Of a DNA stretch of 64,000 nt, positions 54,539 through 63,777 are shown in pieces. Source of the stretch: Caulobacter sp. BP25 (lineage in GTDB: Bacteria; Pseudomonadota; Alphaproteobacteria; Caulobacterales; Caulobacteraceae); assembly GCF_002737755.1 (NCBI RefSeq), contig NZ_PEGH01000020.1, positions 124,001 to 188,000 on the forward strand. The letters are read 5' to 3'. Position 1 is the stretch's first letter. Each line of letters starts with the position of its first letter. Under the pieces are notes generated by a model. It did not search any database, was not told the DNA's origin, and was given only the letters and a program-made list of their open reading frames with translations. The translations under genes and the position numbers were made by a program.

Positions 54539-54671
54539 CGCCCCCCTCCGTCACGAGGCTTCGCCTCGCGCCACCTCCCCCGTTTCACGGGTGAGGTGGA
54601 ACGGCTCATCCTTCCCCGCGTGCGGGGGAGGTGGATCGTCGCGGATACGCGGCGAGACGGAGGGAGCGCTC
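54538..54671. repeat. Paired inverted intergenic repeat, family C
   Basis: GCGCCCCCCTCCGTCACGAG and, inverted, GAGACGGAGGGAGCGCTC, with CACCTCCCCC and GGGGGAGGTGG inside. It begins at the stop of the kinase gene. Confidence 0.8.
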
Positions 54672-54706
54672 TGGCTCCACCCGCCCCCATCGGCTAACAC
54701 CGTTCC

Positions 54707-55150
54707 ATGAGCTACTCGAGCGAAGACATCGCCGCCCTCGCCGAGGGCCTGGTGAGCCACACGCTGCCCAAGGAACAGTGGACGCACGCCGCGCACCTGG
54801 CCGCCACACTGCGCCTGGTCCGCACCCGCGACGCGGGGCTGGAGCGCGACCTGCCGGAGATCATCCGGACCTACAACGTCTCGGTCGGCGGGGTGAACGA
54901 CGACCAGGGCGGCTATCACGAGACCATCACCCAGGCCTATCTGGCCGCCATCCGCGCCTTCGTCGCGGCCCTGCCGCCAGGGGCCAGCGACGCCCAGGCC
55001 GTCACGCGCCTGCTGGCGAGCCCGATGGGCGACAAGGCCTGGCCGCTGACCTACTGGTCGCGCGAGCGGCTGTTTTCGGTCGAGGCGAGACGCGGCTGGG
55101 TGGAGCCGGACCTGAAGGCGCTGGAGCATCCCAAAATCCCTCTCTCTTAG
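54707..55150 (+). CDS. Conserved hypothetical protein (WTHAAHL type)
   Basis: A 147-aa soluble helical protein with EQWTHAAHLAATLRLVR, IIRTYNVSVGGVNDDQGGYHETITQAYLAAIRAFV and ASPMGDKAWPLTYWSRERLFSVEARRGWVEPD. The two His residues and the Trp-Thr-His motif suggest a metal or small-molecule site. Relatives are common and uncharacterised. ATG 54707. The last residues, KIPLS, and the stop are read from the adjacent family D repeat, so the C-terminus seems to have been reset by the repeat. Confidence 0.82.
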   Translation: MSYSSEDIAALAEGLVSHTLPKEQWTHAAHLAATLRLVRTRDAGLERDLPEIIRTYNVSVGGVNDDQGGYHETITQAYLAAIRAFVAALPPGASDAQAVTRLLASPMGDKAWPLTYWSRERLFSVEARRGWVEPDLKALEHPKIPLS

Positions 55151-55320
55151 AGAGATGGCGGGGCCCGCCGCGAAGCTTGGGAGGGTGAGGGGTTTCACCC
55201 TGTCAGAATTGAATGCGGTCTTATTCTAGAGGGGCCTGACGGTGAGGTCGAAACCCCTCACCCTCCCATCCCGCCTGCGTCGGGATGGGCCCCGCCCTCT
55301 CCCTCTGGGAGAGGGGTCTT
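55137..55320. repeat. Paired inverted intergenic repeat, family D
   Basis: Left unit: CCCTCTCTCTTAGAGAGATG, GGGCCCGCCGCGAAG, TTGGGAGGGTGAGGGGTTTC. Right unit, inverted: CGAAACCCCTCACCCTCCCA, CGGGATGGGCCCCGCCCTC, CTCTGGGAGAGGGGTC. It overlaps the 3' ends of the two convergent genes flanking it. Confidence 0.85.
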
Positions 55321-56385
55321 AGAAGCGCGCTTGCGCTTGGGCTTAGGCGCCTCGACCGGAACTTCCACGCCCATCCGCGCCAGCACCTCGCGCGCCGCGC
55401 GGTCGGTCTCGTTGACGGGATCGTAGGTCCAGCCGTGGAAAGCGCCGCCATAGGGACGCGCCGCCCCCATGCGCTCCAGCTCCTCGTGGAACAGGCGGAA
55501 CTTCAGGCTTGAGCCGTCCATCTTCAGGACGAAGACCGGCTTGCCGGTCGAGGCCGCCTCCGTGGCCATGTTGGTGGAATCCTCGGTGACTAGGATGTAG
55601 TCGGCGGCCGCCAGGAACGCGAAGTAGGGGTTGGCCCCCTCACCGTTCCAGATCACGCCCGGCAGATGCCGCAGCCGCGCGGTGATCAGGGCTCGTGCCG
55701 GCTCGGGCGTACGGCGCGAGAAGGTCATCATCAGCGAGCCGCCCTCCTGCTCCAGCGGGATCTGGATGGAGTGGGCGATCTGGGCGGCGCGCTGGCTGGA
55801 AAGGTCGAAGGCCTTGGACTTGCCGCCGATCAGCACCGCCACGCGCGGACGCGGCAGGGGGTCGATCAGGCGCTTGAAGACCTTGGCCTCGCTCGCCAGG
55901 CGCTCAGGCGTCACGCGGTGCGGTGAGCCGGTGATCGGCAGAACGTTGTCGCCCGAGAGCCGGTCGTGCTTGGGCGGGATCACCAGGTCGAACATGGAGG
56001 CCGGGACACGCGGGTCCTGGATCTGCGCGACATAGGTCCTGCCGCCCGACCAGCGCTTGGCGCGGATCGACAGGGGCAAGGTGGCGCGGCCGGCGGCCAG
56101 CCAGACGTCGGGCCAAGCCTCGCCGTCCTTGGGACCAGGGATATCACTCTCGGGCGTCAGCCAGCGGCGGGGAAAGAGGTTCAGCCACCAGGGCAGCCGG
56201 CCGGTGCGCCCCTTCCAAGCGACGCGTTTGACCGTGACCTCGCAGGGAACCAGGCGCGACAGAGCATCGGCCAGGCCCACGACCTGGGCCTCGATGCCGG
56301 CGCGACCGTCGGACACCGCCCAGACCTTGAGCGGAAGGGCGGGCGGAGATTTGGGCGTTTCGGCCAAGTCATCACCCCGGGGCAA
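55258..56385 (-). CDS. ELM1/GtrOC1-like nucleoside-diphosphate-sugar family protein (mitochondrial fission ELM1 family)
   Basis: About 375 aa. LKVWAVSDGRAGIEAQVVGLADAL at the N-terminus, then TYVAQIQDPR, FDLVIPPKHDRLSGDNVLPITGSPHRV, VAVLIGGKSKAF and DYILVTEDSTNMATEAASTGKPV are the ELM1 (DUF1022) signatures. The fold resembles GT-B glycosyltransferases. Function in bacteria is unsettled, perhaps envelope sugar transfer. The start is uncertain: TTG 56385 or TTG 56367, no ATG. The C-terminal ~20 residues (KTPLPEGEGGAHPDAGGMGG) are read from a family D repeat and are unlikely to be ancestral. Confidence 0.85.
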   Translation of the reverse strand: MPRGDDLAETPKSPPALPLKVWAVSDGRAGIEAQVVGLADALSRLVPCEVTVKRVAWKGRTGRLPWWLNLFPRRWLTPESDIPGPKDGEAWPDVWLAAGRATLPLSIRAKRWSGGRTYVAQIQDPRVPASMFDLVIPPKHDRLSGDNVLPITGSPHRVTPERLASEAKVFKRLIDPLPRPRVAVLIGGKSKAFDLSSQRAAQIAHSIQIPLEQEGGSLMMTFSRRTPEPARALITARLRHLPGVIWNGEGANPYFAFLAAADYILVTEDSTNMATEAASTGKPVFVLKMDGSSLKFRLFHEELERMGAARPYGGAFHGWTYDPVNETDRAAREVLARMGVEVPVEAPKPKRKRASKTPLPEGEGGAHPDAGGMGG

Positions 56386-56394
56386 GAAAACGAA

Positions 56395-56435
56395 ACAAGG
56401 CCGTCCCCTGGCAGATGCGCCCGGAACGGCCTTGT
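56395..56435 (-). terminator. Rho-independent terminator of greA
   Basis: Arms ACAAGGCCGT (56395-56404) and ACGGCCTTGT (56426-56435). On the minus strand it is followed by TTCGTTTTCTT. It lies 41 nt after the greA stop and just before the ELM1-like gene. Confidence 0.85.
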
Positions 56436-56476
56436 CTTGTTCAATCAGACTTGTGGCGCGGCTAAGGCGAGACGCC

Positions 56477-56950
56477 CTACAGCCACTCCACCTTGGTGAT
56501 CTCGTAGGCCTTCACGCCGCCGGGCGTGTTGACCTCGACCACCTCGCCGACTTCCTTGCCGATCATCGCGCGCGACAGCGGCGAGGACACGGAAATACGG
56601 CCCGACTTCACGTCGGCCTCGTGCTCGCCCACGATCTGGTAGCGGGCCTCGTCCTCGGTGTCCTCGTCGACCACGCTGACCGTGGCGCCGAACTTGACCT
56701 GCTTGCCAGACAGCTTCGAGACGTCAATGACCTGGGCGCGAGCGATCTTGTCCTCGATCTCGGCGATCTGCCCTTCGATCCAGCCCTGACGCTCCTTGGC
56801 GGCGTGGTACTCGGCGTTTTCCGACAGGTCGCCGTGCGAGCGCGCTTCGGCGATCGCGGCGATCACCGACGGACGTTCGATGGTCTTCAAACGCTTCAGT
56901 TCTTCGTCGAGGGTCTGATAACCCCCGACGGTCATCGGCACTTTTTCCAT
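56477..56950 (-). CDS. greA: Transcription elongation factor GreA
   Basis: The 157-aa transcript-cleavage factor that rescues arrested RNA polymerase. The N-terminal coiled-coil ([49 protein letters not shown]) carries the acidic tip residues D and E in GDLSENAEY. The C-terminal FKBP-like domain has [17 protein letters not shown] and [21 protein letters not shown] 56950 gives the standard length; the open frame upstream is not homologous. It has its own terminator. The 57050-57230 spacer upstream holds no gene. Confidence 0.97.
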   Translation of the reverse strand: MEKVPMTVGGYQTLDEELKRLKTIERPSVIAAIAEARSHGDLSENAEYHAAKERQGWIEGQIAEIEDKIARAQVIDVSKLSGKQVKFGATVSVVDEDTEDEARYQIVGEHEADVKSGRISVSSPLSRAMIGKEVGEVVEVNTPGGVKAYEITKVEWL

Positions 56951-57230
56951 TGCGGATTTTAGCTCGGACGCCTTGAGAGGAAAGACTTCCGGTCGCGGGC
57001 GCTCGTGACCGGGGGCTGGGAGGATAGGCGCCCCATTCCCGATAAGCAAGGGGGCCGGGTCAAGGTGAAGCTTGGTCCGGCGACTTCAGTCCGGCCTCCC
57101 TGGCGAATGCCGAGGCGCGGATTTCATCTGCGGCGCCTAAGGTTGATGCGCCCTAACGCGGCGCCGGCGGCGGCGGTTCCGTGGCGGTCCGATCTGGACG
57201 CCCGGCCAGGTCAGGGCGCCGGGCGCTTCC

Positions 57231-58844
57231 CTAGGCGCGCAGCCGTTCGATGGTCGGCGGGCCATGCGGCAGGTCGAACTGGTCGACGAGATCGGCCAGC
57301 AGGGCCGCGTCGGCGTTCAGGGTCTGAGTCGCCTCGGAGGTCTCCTCGACCATGCCGGCGTTCTCTCGCAGCCCCTGGTCCATCTCGGCGACGGCCGTGT
57401 TGACCTGCCCCAGGCCCTGGGCCTGGGCCTGGGCCGAGCCGGCGATCTCCGAGACCAGAGCGTCGATCTCCGAGATCTGGGTCACCATGCGCTGCAGCGC
57501 CTCGCCCGTGCGGCCGACCAAACCGACGCCCGTCTCGACGTGCTGGGTTGAGGTCGAGATCAGTTGCTTGACCTCCTTGGCGGCCTCGGCCGAGCGCTGG
57601 GCCAGGGCCCGGACCTCCATGGCCACGACCGCGAAGCCCTTGCCGCTCTCGCCGGCGCGGGCGGCCTCGATCCCGGCGTTCAGGGCCAGGAGGTTGGTCT
57701 GGAAGGCGATCTCGTCGATCACCCCGATGATGTTGGTGATTTCCTGGGACGAGCTTTCGATGGCGGTCATGGCCGCGACGGTCTGCTCGACCACCTCGCC
57801 CGAGCGCTCGGCGTCGTCGCGGGTGCGGGCCACCACGTCGGCGGCCTTCTTGGCGCCGGAGGCGGTCTGACTGACCGTCAGGGTGATATCGCCCATAGTC
57901 GAGGCGGTCGCCTGCAGGCTGGCGGCCTGACGCTCGGTGCGGCGGGCCAGCGACTGCACGGCCTCGGCGATCTGGTCGGAGCCGGAGCGAACGCCATCAA
58001 CCCGGCTCTCGATCACGGTCAGGGCGTCGGCCAGGCGGTCGGCGGCGGTGTTGTAGTCGGAGCGCAGGGCCTCATAGGCCTCGGCGAACTGGGTGTGCAG
58101 CCGCGCGGTCAGGTCGCCGCGCGCCAGGTGCGACAGCGCCTGGCCCAGGGCGGCGATGGCGGCGTCGCGCTGGACTTCAGCCCGTTCGTACGCCTCGGTG
58201 TGACGCTTGCGGTTGTCTTCCTCGGAGCGCCGAGCCTCGATTGCGGAGTCCTGAGCGGCGCGGGCCTCGCCCACCGCCTCCTCTGCCTGGGCGCGAGCCT
58301 GCTGGGCCAGGGCGAAGCGGTGATTGACGCTGGCGGCTACGGCGATCAGCGCGCTGGCCTCGACCAGCACCACCACCGCCTGGACGATCTGACGTCCCCA
58401 GGCCGCCGCGCCCTCGAACAGCGTCTGGGGCGCGAAGAACGACAAGCCCACCTGCGATACTAGGATCGCTGCGGCAGCGGCGGCGATCACGGCCCAATCG
58501 CAGTAGATGACCAGCAGACCCAGGGCCGCGAAATAGGTCACGTGCATCTCGGCCTGCCACGGATGACCGGCGAGCGCGGCGATCAGCAGCGACAGTTGCG
58601 CCATCAGCGCTGCGCCGATCAACATCCGGCCGATCGAGCCGTCGCCGGCGCGCAGCAGGATCACGGTCGAGATCAGGGCCAGGGTGATGGTCGCCGCGGC
58701 CAAAGCGATGGACGCGCCGTGCGTGGCCAGGCGCGCGATCAGCAGCATCGGCACGATGCTCCAGATCAGGGCGACGACCAGCCGTCCCCCGGCCTGACGC
58801 TGGGTCTCCAGGGTCGAAAAGACCAGCCCCAAGGGCGCTCTCAT
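57231..58844 (-). CDS. Methyl-accepting chemotaxis protein with polytopic N-terminus
   Basis: About 537 aa. Instead of a periplasmic sensor it has five to six closely packed membrane helices (VVALIWSIVPMLLIARL, SIALAAATITLALISTVILL, MLIGAALMAQLSLLIAAL, VTYFAALGLLVIYCDW and more). A coiled-coil, a HAMP-like stretch (LSHLARGDLTARLHTQF) and the MCP signalling domain follow, with tip [22 protein letters not shown]. It probably senses an intramembrane or energy-related cue. ATG 58844 is preferred to GTG 58916. No CheR-tether. Confidence 0.92.
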   Translation of the reverse strand: MRAPLGLVFSTLETQRQAGGRLVVALIWSIVPMLLIARLATHGASIALAAATITLALISTVILLRAGDGSIGRMLIGAALMAQLSLLIAALAGHPWQAEMHVTYFAALGLLVIYCDWAVIAAAAAAILVSQVGLSFFAPQTLFEGAAAWGRQIVQAVVVLVEASALIAVAASVNHRFALAQQARAQAEEAVGEARAAQDSAIEARRSEEDNRKRHTEAYERAEVQRDAAIAALGQALSHLARGDLTARLHTQFAEAYEALRSDYNTAADRLADALTVIESRVDGVRSGSDQIAEAVQSLARRTERQAASLQATASTMGDITLTVSQTASGAKKAADVVARTRDDAERSGEVVEQTVAAMTAIESSSQEITNIIGVIDEIAFQTNLLALNAGIEAARAGESGKGFAVVAMEVRALAQRSAEAAKEVKQLISTSTQHVETGVGLVGRTGEALQRMVTQISEIDALVSEIAGSAQAQAQGLGQVNTAVAEMDQGLRENAGMVEETSEATQTLNADAALLADLVDQFDLPHGPPTIERLRA

Positions 58845-58991
58845 CTTCGCGGCGACGCTCAAGGCGGGCGTGCTCCCTCTCCACGTCGCGGATGGAAGCC
58901 GGGACGCTAGGCTCACGATTGCGCGGGCGCCGGTTTGCCAAGTCTTAACTTTAACGCCCCGGCGACGCTTGGTCGCAGGCCGTCGAACCCA

Positions 58992-59654
58992 CTATGCGTA
59001 AGCGTATGGCCCGCCGCGTTCCAGCGCCCGCTGGTAGGCAGGCCGGGCGTGGATCTTCTCCAGGAACGCCTTCACGTGCGGACGGCTGGCCGCCCCCGCG
59101 CGATCGGCGCCGGCCTCCAGCGGGAAGCTCATGGCGATGTCGGCGGCGGTGAATTCGGCGCCCGCGAACCAGGGCGACTTGGAAAGCTCGGCTTCCCAAT
59201 AGTCGATGTGGGTCTTCAGCTGCGGATCGACGAAGCCGGCTTGGGCCTTGGCGGCGATCGACTTTACGATCGGCTTCATCAGCCCCGGCGCGCGGTTAGG
59301 CAGAGCCGAGAACACCAGCTTCAGGAGCAGCGGCGTCATGGCCGAGCCCTCGGCGTAGTGCAGCCAGTAGGTATAGCGCAGACGCTCGGGCGCACCCGAT
59401 GCGGGGACAAGCTTTCCGCCGCCGTAAACCCCGATGATGTACTCGATGATCGCACCCGTCTCGGCTATCACCGTGTCGCCGTCGCTGATCACCGGCGACT
59501 TGCCTAGCGGGTGGATCGCCTTCAGCTCCGGCGGGGCCAGCATGGTCTGCGGGTCGCGCTGATAGGGCTTGATCTCATAGGGAACCCCCAGCTCCTCAAG
59601 CAGCCAAAGGACGCGCTGGCTCCGAGAATTGTTCAGGTGGTGGACGACGATCAT
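58992..59654 (-). CDS. Glutathione S-transferase family protein
   Basis: A 220-aa GST. The N-terminal domain is VHHLNNSRSQRVLWLLEELGVPYEIKPYQRD, with the active-site Asn/Ser region. HPLGKSPVISDGDTVIAETGAIIEYII follows, with the cis-Pro in SPV and the ETGAI motif binding glutathione. The C-terminal domain has FTAADIAMSFPLEAG and RPHVKAFLEKIHARPAYQRAL. It is close to the bacterial GSTs similar to yeast Gtt1. Single gene between two chemoreceptor genes. ATG 59654. Substrate unknown. Confidence 0.93.
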   Translation of the reverse strand: MIVVHHLNNSRSQRVLWLLEELGVPYEIKPYQRDPQTMLAPPELKAIHPLGKSPVISDGDTVIAETGAIIEYIIGVYGGGKLVPASGAPERLRYTYWLHYAEGSAMTPLLLKLVFSALPNRAPGLMKPIVKSIAAKAQAGFVDPQLKTHIDYWEAELSKSPWFAGAEFTAADIAMSFPLEAGADRAGAASRPHVKAFLEKIHARPAYQRALERGGPYAYA

Positions 59655-59757
59655 GCCGCACTTCTCCCTTGTCTATGCCTAACCAATGACCAGCCGTTCA
59701 GCGTTCTGCAAGGTTTACCAAGTCTTGTGCCGCCCCAGTAGAGTTGGGGGAATTGGG

Positions 59758-61965
59758 ATGACCGGAGCGTTCAAGCGGCTTTCGCTCGCCGGAAAGCTGA
59801 TGGCCGCTGGCGGCGCCGCGCTTGGCGTCTTGCTGATCGTGGCCTCGCTGCTGATCAGCATCAGCAGCGGCCAAGCCGTCCGAGGCCTCGCCGAACGCTA
59901 CGCCGCCAGCATGACGGCCGAGACGGCGATGGGGGTCAAGAACGATCTGGACGACGCCGACGCCGTGGTGCGCGCCGCCGCCGGCATGTTCTCGGCCTCC
60001 TACGTCTCGGGCCAGCGCGACCGGGCCGCCTACATGGCCCAGCTGAAGCCGATCTCGGCGGCGTCCAAGGCGATGCTGGGCGGCTGGCTGATGTTCGAGC
60101 CGAACGCCCTGGGCGACGACGCCGCCGTCGCCGGCCGCGCCGAGCTGGGCTCGACCCCGTCGGGCCGCTTCATCGGCTACTGGGTCCGCGACGGCGAAAC
60201 CCTGAGCGCCGAGCAGGGCGAGGACGATGAGTTCAACCAGGACTTCTACACCACCAGCTTCCTGAGCGGCCGCCCGGCGATCCTGGAGCCCTATTCCGAC
60301 AACGTGGCCGACGGCGGCCAGCAGAAAATGGTGCTGATGACCTCCATCACCTATCCGGTGATCACGGGCGGCAAGACCGTGGGCGTGATGGGCGCGGATC
60401 TGGCGCTGAACGACATCGCCGCGCGCCTGAGCGCCATGAAGCCGTTCGATGACGGCCGCGCCATGCTGGTCTCGCCCGGCGGCCTGTGGGTCTCGCACCC
60501 CGATGCTGCCCTGCGCATGAAGGCCTATGCCGATCCGGGCCTGGACGTGGTCAAGCAGGTCATGGCCTCGGGCCAGCCGGCCATGATCGACAATGTGAAG
60601 CTGAACGGCCGCAAGGCCCAGCGCCTGGTCGCGCCGGTGCGCCTGGCCTCGGGCGCGACCTGGGCCGTGGTGGCCGACGTCAGCGAGGACGCCCTGCTGG
60701 CCCCCGCCCGCCGCCTGTCGCTGGGCCTGGCCATCGGCGGCCTTGTGCTGCTTCTGGCCTCCCTGGCCGTGCTGGCCGTGGCCTCGCGCCGGCTGATCGC
60801 CCGGCCGCTGGTGACCCTGCGCGAGACCGTGAAAGGTCTGGCCGAGAACCGCTACGACCTGCCGGTGGCCGAGACCGAACGCGCCGACGAGATCGGCTCG
60901 ATCGCACGCGCCCTTGAAACCCTGCGCAGCGAGCTGGCCCGCGCCCAGGCCCTGCGCGACGAGCAGGACGCCCTGCGCCGCGCCGCCGACGCCGACCGCG
61001 ACCGCGCCGTTGCGCTGTCCCTATCCATCGACGAGCAGACCGGCGTCGTCCGCGAGGTGGGCCAGGCCCTGGCCGCCGTGGCCGACGGCGACCTGTCGCG
61101 CCGCATCAAAGGCCCGTTCGCCGACGTCTACGAGCCGCTGCGCCAGGACTTCAACAAGGCCGTCGCCAGCCTGGAGCAGGCGATCGGCGAGATCGCCGAG
61201 GCCGCCGACGCGATTGGCGCGGCCAGCGACACCCTCTCCAACGCTTCGGGCGAACTCGCTCGGCGCACCGAGCGTCAGGCCCAGGGGCTTGAGCGCGCGG
61301 CCGGCTCGCTGAACGCGGTCACCGGCGCCATGGGCGAGGTCGCCGGCGGGGCCGACGAGACCCGCCGCCTGGTCGCCTCTGCCCGAGGCGAGGCCGACGA
61401 CGGCGGCGCCGTCGTCACCGAGGCCGCCCAGACCATGGGCGAGATCGACGCCTCCTCGCGCCGCATCGGCGACATCGTCGGCCTGATCGACGAGATCGCG
61501 TTCCAGACCAACCTTTTGGCCCTGAACGCAGGCGTCGAGGCCGCGCGCGCCGGCGAGGCCGGCAGGGGCTTCGCGGTCGTCGCCCAGGAAGTGCGGGCCC
61601 TGGCCCAGCGCTCGGCGGACTCGGCCAAGCAGATCAAGACGCTGATCAGCCAGTCGGACGCTAGCGTCCAGGCCGGCGTGGCCCTGGTCGAAAAGACCGG
61701 CGCGGCCCTGCACGGCGTCGCGGGCCAGATGGCTGGCATCGACGCCGCCGCCACCCGCATCGCCTCGTCGGTGCGCGAACAGGCTCAGGACCTGTCGACC
61801 GTTAACGCCGAGGTCTCCGAGATCGAGCGCTTCACCCAGCAGAACCTGGCCATGGTCGAGAGCGCCCGCATCGCCGACCAGGCCCTGGCCGGCCAGGGCG
61901 CACGGCTGATGGCCCTGGTGGGCCGCTTCAGGCTGGGGCGCTCAAGCCTGCGCCGGGCGGCTTAA
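59758..61965 (+). CDS. Methyl-accepting chemotaxis protein with dCache sensor
   Basis: A 735-aa receptor. Helix one ([18 protein letters not shown]) is followed by a double-Cache periplasmic domain, residues ~45-320 ([64 protein letters not shown]), the class that often binds amino acids or organic acids. The second helix ([20 protein letters not shown]), two HAMP-like units and the signalling tip [22 protein letters not shown] follow. ATG 59758 fits the membrane helix; the upstream frame is open but unsupported. No CheR-binding pentapeptide. Confidence 0.95.
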   Translation: MTGAFKRLSLAGKLMAAGGAALGVLLIVASLLISISSGQAVRGLAERYAASMTAETAMGVKNDLDDADAVVRAAAGMFSASYVSGQRDRAAYMAQLKPISAASKAMLGGWLMFEPNALGDDAAVAGRAELGSTPSGRFIGYWVRDGETLSAEQGEDDEFNQDFYTTSFLSGRPAILEPYSDNVADGGQQKMVLMTSITYPVITGGKTVGVMGADLALNDIAARLSAMKPFDDGRAMLVSPGGLWVSHPDAALRMKAYADPGLDVVKQVMASGQPAMIDNVKLNGRKAQRLVAPVRLASGATWAVVADVSEDALLAPARRLSLGLAIGGLVLLLASLAVLAVASRRLIARPLVTLRETVKGLAENRYDLPVAETERADEIGSIARALETLRSELARAQALRDEQDALRRAADADRDRAVALSLSIDEQTGVVREVGQALAAVADGDLSRRIKGPFADVYEPLRQDFNKAVASLEQAIGEIAEAADAIGAASDTLSNASGELARRTERQAQGLERAAGSLNAVTGAMGEVAGGADETRRLVASARGEADDGGAVVTEAAQTMGEIDASSRRIGDIVGLIDEIAFQTNLLALNAGVEAARAGEAGRGFAVVAQEVRALAQRSADSAKQIKTLISQSDASVQAGVALVEKTGAALHGVAGQMAGIDAAATRIASSVREQAQDLSTVNAEVSEIERFTQQNLAMVESARIADQALAGQGARLMALVGRFRLGRSSLRRAA

Positions 61966-62007
61966 GGGCGGCTGGCCTTTCCCGCCGAGACACCCCATCA
62001 TCCGCCC

Positions 62008-62721
62008 ATGATCGTCGCTATCCTCCAGGCCCGCATGAGCTCCACCCGGCTGCCGGGCAAGGTGCTGATGCCGATCGTGCGCCAGCCGATGATCGTGCGG
62101 CAGATCGAGCGCGTCGCCCGCGCCCGCAAGATCGACAAGCTGGTCGTGGCCACCTCGGACGGCCGCGAGGACGACGCCATCGAGAAGGCCGTGCTGCGCG
62201 AGGGGATCCCGGTGTTCCGGGGCTCGCTGCGCGACGTGCAGGACCGGTTCATCGGCGCGCTGGACGCCCACCCCGCCGACCATGTGGTGCGCCTGACCGC
62301 CGACTGTCCGCTGGCCGATCCCGACCTGATCGACGCCACGATCGACCTCTATCTGTCCAGCGACGCCGACTACGCCAACAACACCGCCCCCGGCCGCGCC
62401 TGGCCCAAGGGGACCGACATCGAGGTGATGCGCGCCTCGGCCCTGCGCGAGGCGGCTAAGGTCGCCACCCCCGAGGCGCGCGAGCACGTCACCTGGGACA
62501 TCCGCATGCAGCCCGAGCGCTGGCGCCAGGTGTTCCTGGCCTGCCATCCCGACCAGGGCGCGGTGCGCTGGACGGTCGACCGCCCAGACGACTACGCGTT
62601 TGTCGCGACGGTCTATGACGCGCTCTATCCTAGAAACCACGCCTTCACCTCGGACGACGTGCGGGCCTTCGTGCGCGATCGGCCCGACCTCGAAGAGTAC
62701 GGGGGCGACCGGCGGGTATGA
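62008..62721 (+). CDS. Cytidylyltransferase-family protein (SpsF/PseF-like)
   Basis: A 237-aa nucleotidyltransferase: MIVAILQARMSSTRLPGKVL is the conserved phosphate-binding start of the SpsF/NeuA-like cytidylyltransferase_3 group. KLVVATSDGREDDAI, DVQDRFIGAL, VVRLTADCPLADPDLID and NTAPGRAWPKGTDIEVM are further family features. It should activate a sugar acid or nonulosonate as its CMP form. Its stop overlaps the start of a PseG-like gene (ATGA at 62718-62721), which supports a role in pseudaminic- or legionaminic-type flagellin sugar synthesis, as with the Caulobacter flm genes. Confidence 0.87.
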   Translation: MIVAILQARMSSTRLPGKVLMPIVRQPMIVRQIERVARARKIDKLVVATSDGREDDAIEKAVLREGIPVFRGSLRDVQDRFIGALDAHPADHVVRLTADCPLADPDLIDATIDLYLSSDADYANNTAPGRAWPKGTDIEVMRASALREAAKVATPEAREHVTWDIRMQPERWRQVFLACHPDQGAVRWTVDRPDDYAFVATVYDALYPRNHAFTSDDVRAFVRDRPDLEEYGGDRRV

Positions 62722-63704
62722 GCCGGATCCTGCTTGTCTGCGCGGCGGGCCCCAGCGTCGGCGGCGGCCATGTGATGCGGTCCCTGACCCTGGCGCGGGC
62801 GCTGGAGCAGGCCGGCGCGACCTGCGCCTTCTTGAACGCCCCCGAGGTCGGCGCGGTGCTGGACGCCTTCGCGCCGGACATGACGCGGGCGGAGAGCAAT
62901 GCGGGTTTCGACGCTCTAGTGTTCGATCACTACGGCCTGTCAGCCAACGACCACCGCACGCTGGCCAAGGGCCGCCCCGCCCTCGCCCTCGACGATCTGG
63001 CCGATCGACCGCTGGCAGCCGACCTGGTGCTTGATTCCGGACCCACCCGGCAAGCGGAAGACTATGCGGGCCTTCTCCCGCCGGACGCGCGCCTGCTGCT
63101 GGGCCCCGCCTACGCGCCGGTGCGTCCAGCCTTCGCGGCCCTGCGCGACACCGCCTTGGCGCGGCGAGCCGAACGGCGGCCCGTACAGCGCATCCTGGTC
63201 TCGCTGGGCCTAACCGACGTCGGCGGGATCACCGATCGGGTCGTCGGACTGCTGCGCCCGCTGGTCGGCGAGACCGCGCTGGACGTCGTGGTCGGCGGCG
63301 CCGCGTCCAGCCTGCCGGCCCTGCGCGCCCTCGCCGCTGAGGACCCGCGCCTGACCCTCCACGTCGACACCCAGGACATGCCGCGACTGACGCTGGAGGC
63401 GGACCTCGCGATCGGCGCCGGCGGCTCGACCACCTGGGAGCGTTGCGTTCTGGCCCTGCCGACCCTGGCCCTGATCCTGGCCGACAACCAAGCGCCAGCC
63501 GCGCGGGCGCTTGAGGCGGCGGGCGTCGCGCCCTGCCTGGACGTCGTCGCGCCGGACTTCGAGGCGGCCTTCACTCGGGCGGTTGCGGACCTGTTGGCGA
63601 GCGCCGACCGCCGCACGGTGCTGTCGGCCGCCAGCGCCCAGGTCTGCGACGGCCTAGGGGCCGAGCGCGCGGCGGCGGCGTTTTTGGAGGTCATAAAGCG
63701 CTGA
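62718..63704 (+). CDS. pseG: PseG-like UDP-sugar hydrolase
   Basis: A 328-aa GT-B-fold hydrolase like PseG, which removes UDP from UDP-2,4-diacetamido-trideoxy-altrose in pseudaminate synthesis. Visible are the N-terminal loop GGGHVMRSLTLARAL with the His used in catalysis, LVFDHYGL, LDDLADRPLAADLVLDSGP, LLGPAYAPVRPAF, ILVSLGLTDVGGITDRV and LAIGAGGSTTWERCVLALPTL (the GGSTTWE nucleotide site). Coupled by ATGA overlap to the cytidylyltransferase. It likely serves flagellin glycosylation. It is followed by half of a family A repeat. Confidence 0.88.
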   Translation: MSRILLVCAAGPSVGGGHVMRSLTLARALEQAGATCAFLNAPEVGAVLDAFAPDMTRAESNAGFDALVFDHYGLSANDHRTLAKGRPALALDDLADRPLAADLVLDSGPTRQAEDYAGLLPPDARLLLGPAYAPVRPAFAALRDTALARRAERRPVQRILVSLGLTDVGGITDRVVGLLRPLVGETALDVVVGGAASSLPALRALAAEDPRLTLHVDTQDMPRLTLEADLAIGAGGSTTWERCVLALPTLALILADNQAPAARALEAAGVAPCLDVVAPDFEAAFTRAVADLLASADRRTVLSAASAQVCDGLGAERAAAAFLEVIKR

Positions 63705-63717
63705 ATTTCAGAACCTT

Positions 63718-63760
63718 CCGTTATTCCCGCCCTTGTGGCGGGAACCCCTGTTTCTGCTGA
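63718..63760. repeat. Intergenic repeat, family A
   Basis: TTATTCCCGCCCTTGTGGCG, continuing GGAACCCCTG and then CTGACACGTGAGACACAAGC. Same unit as at 5248-5382. It lies between pseG and the convergent TauE-like gene, inside the open frame of the latter. Confidence 0.8.
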
Positions 63761-63777
63761 CACGTGAGACACAAGCG

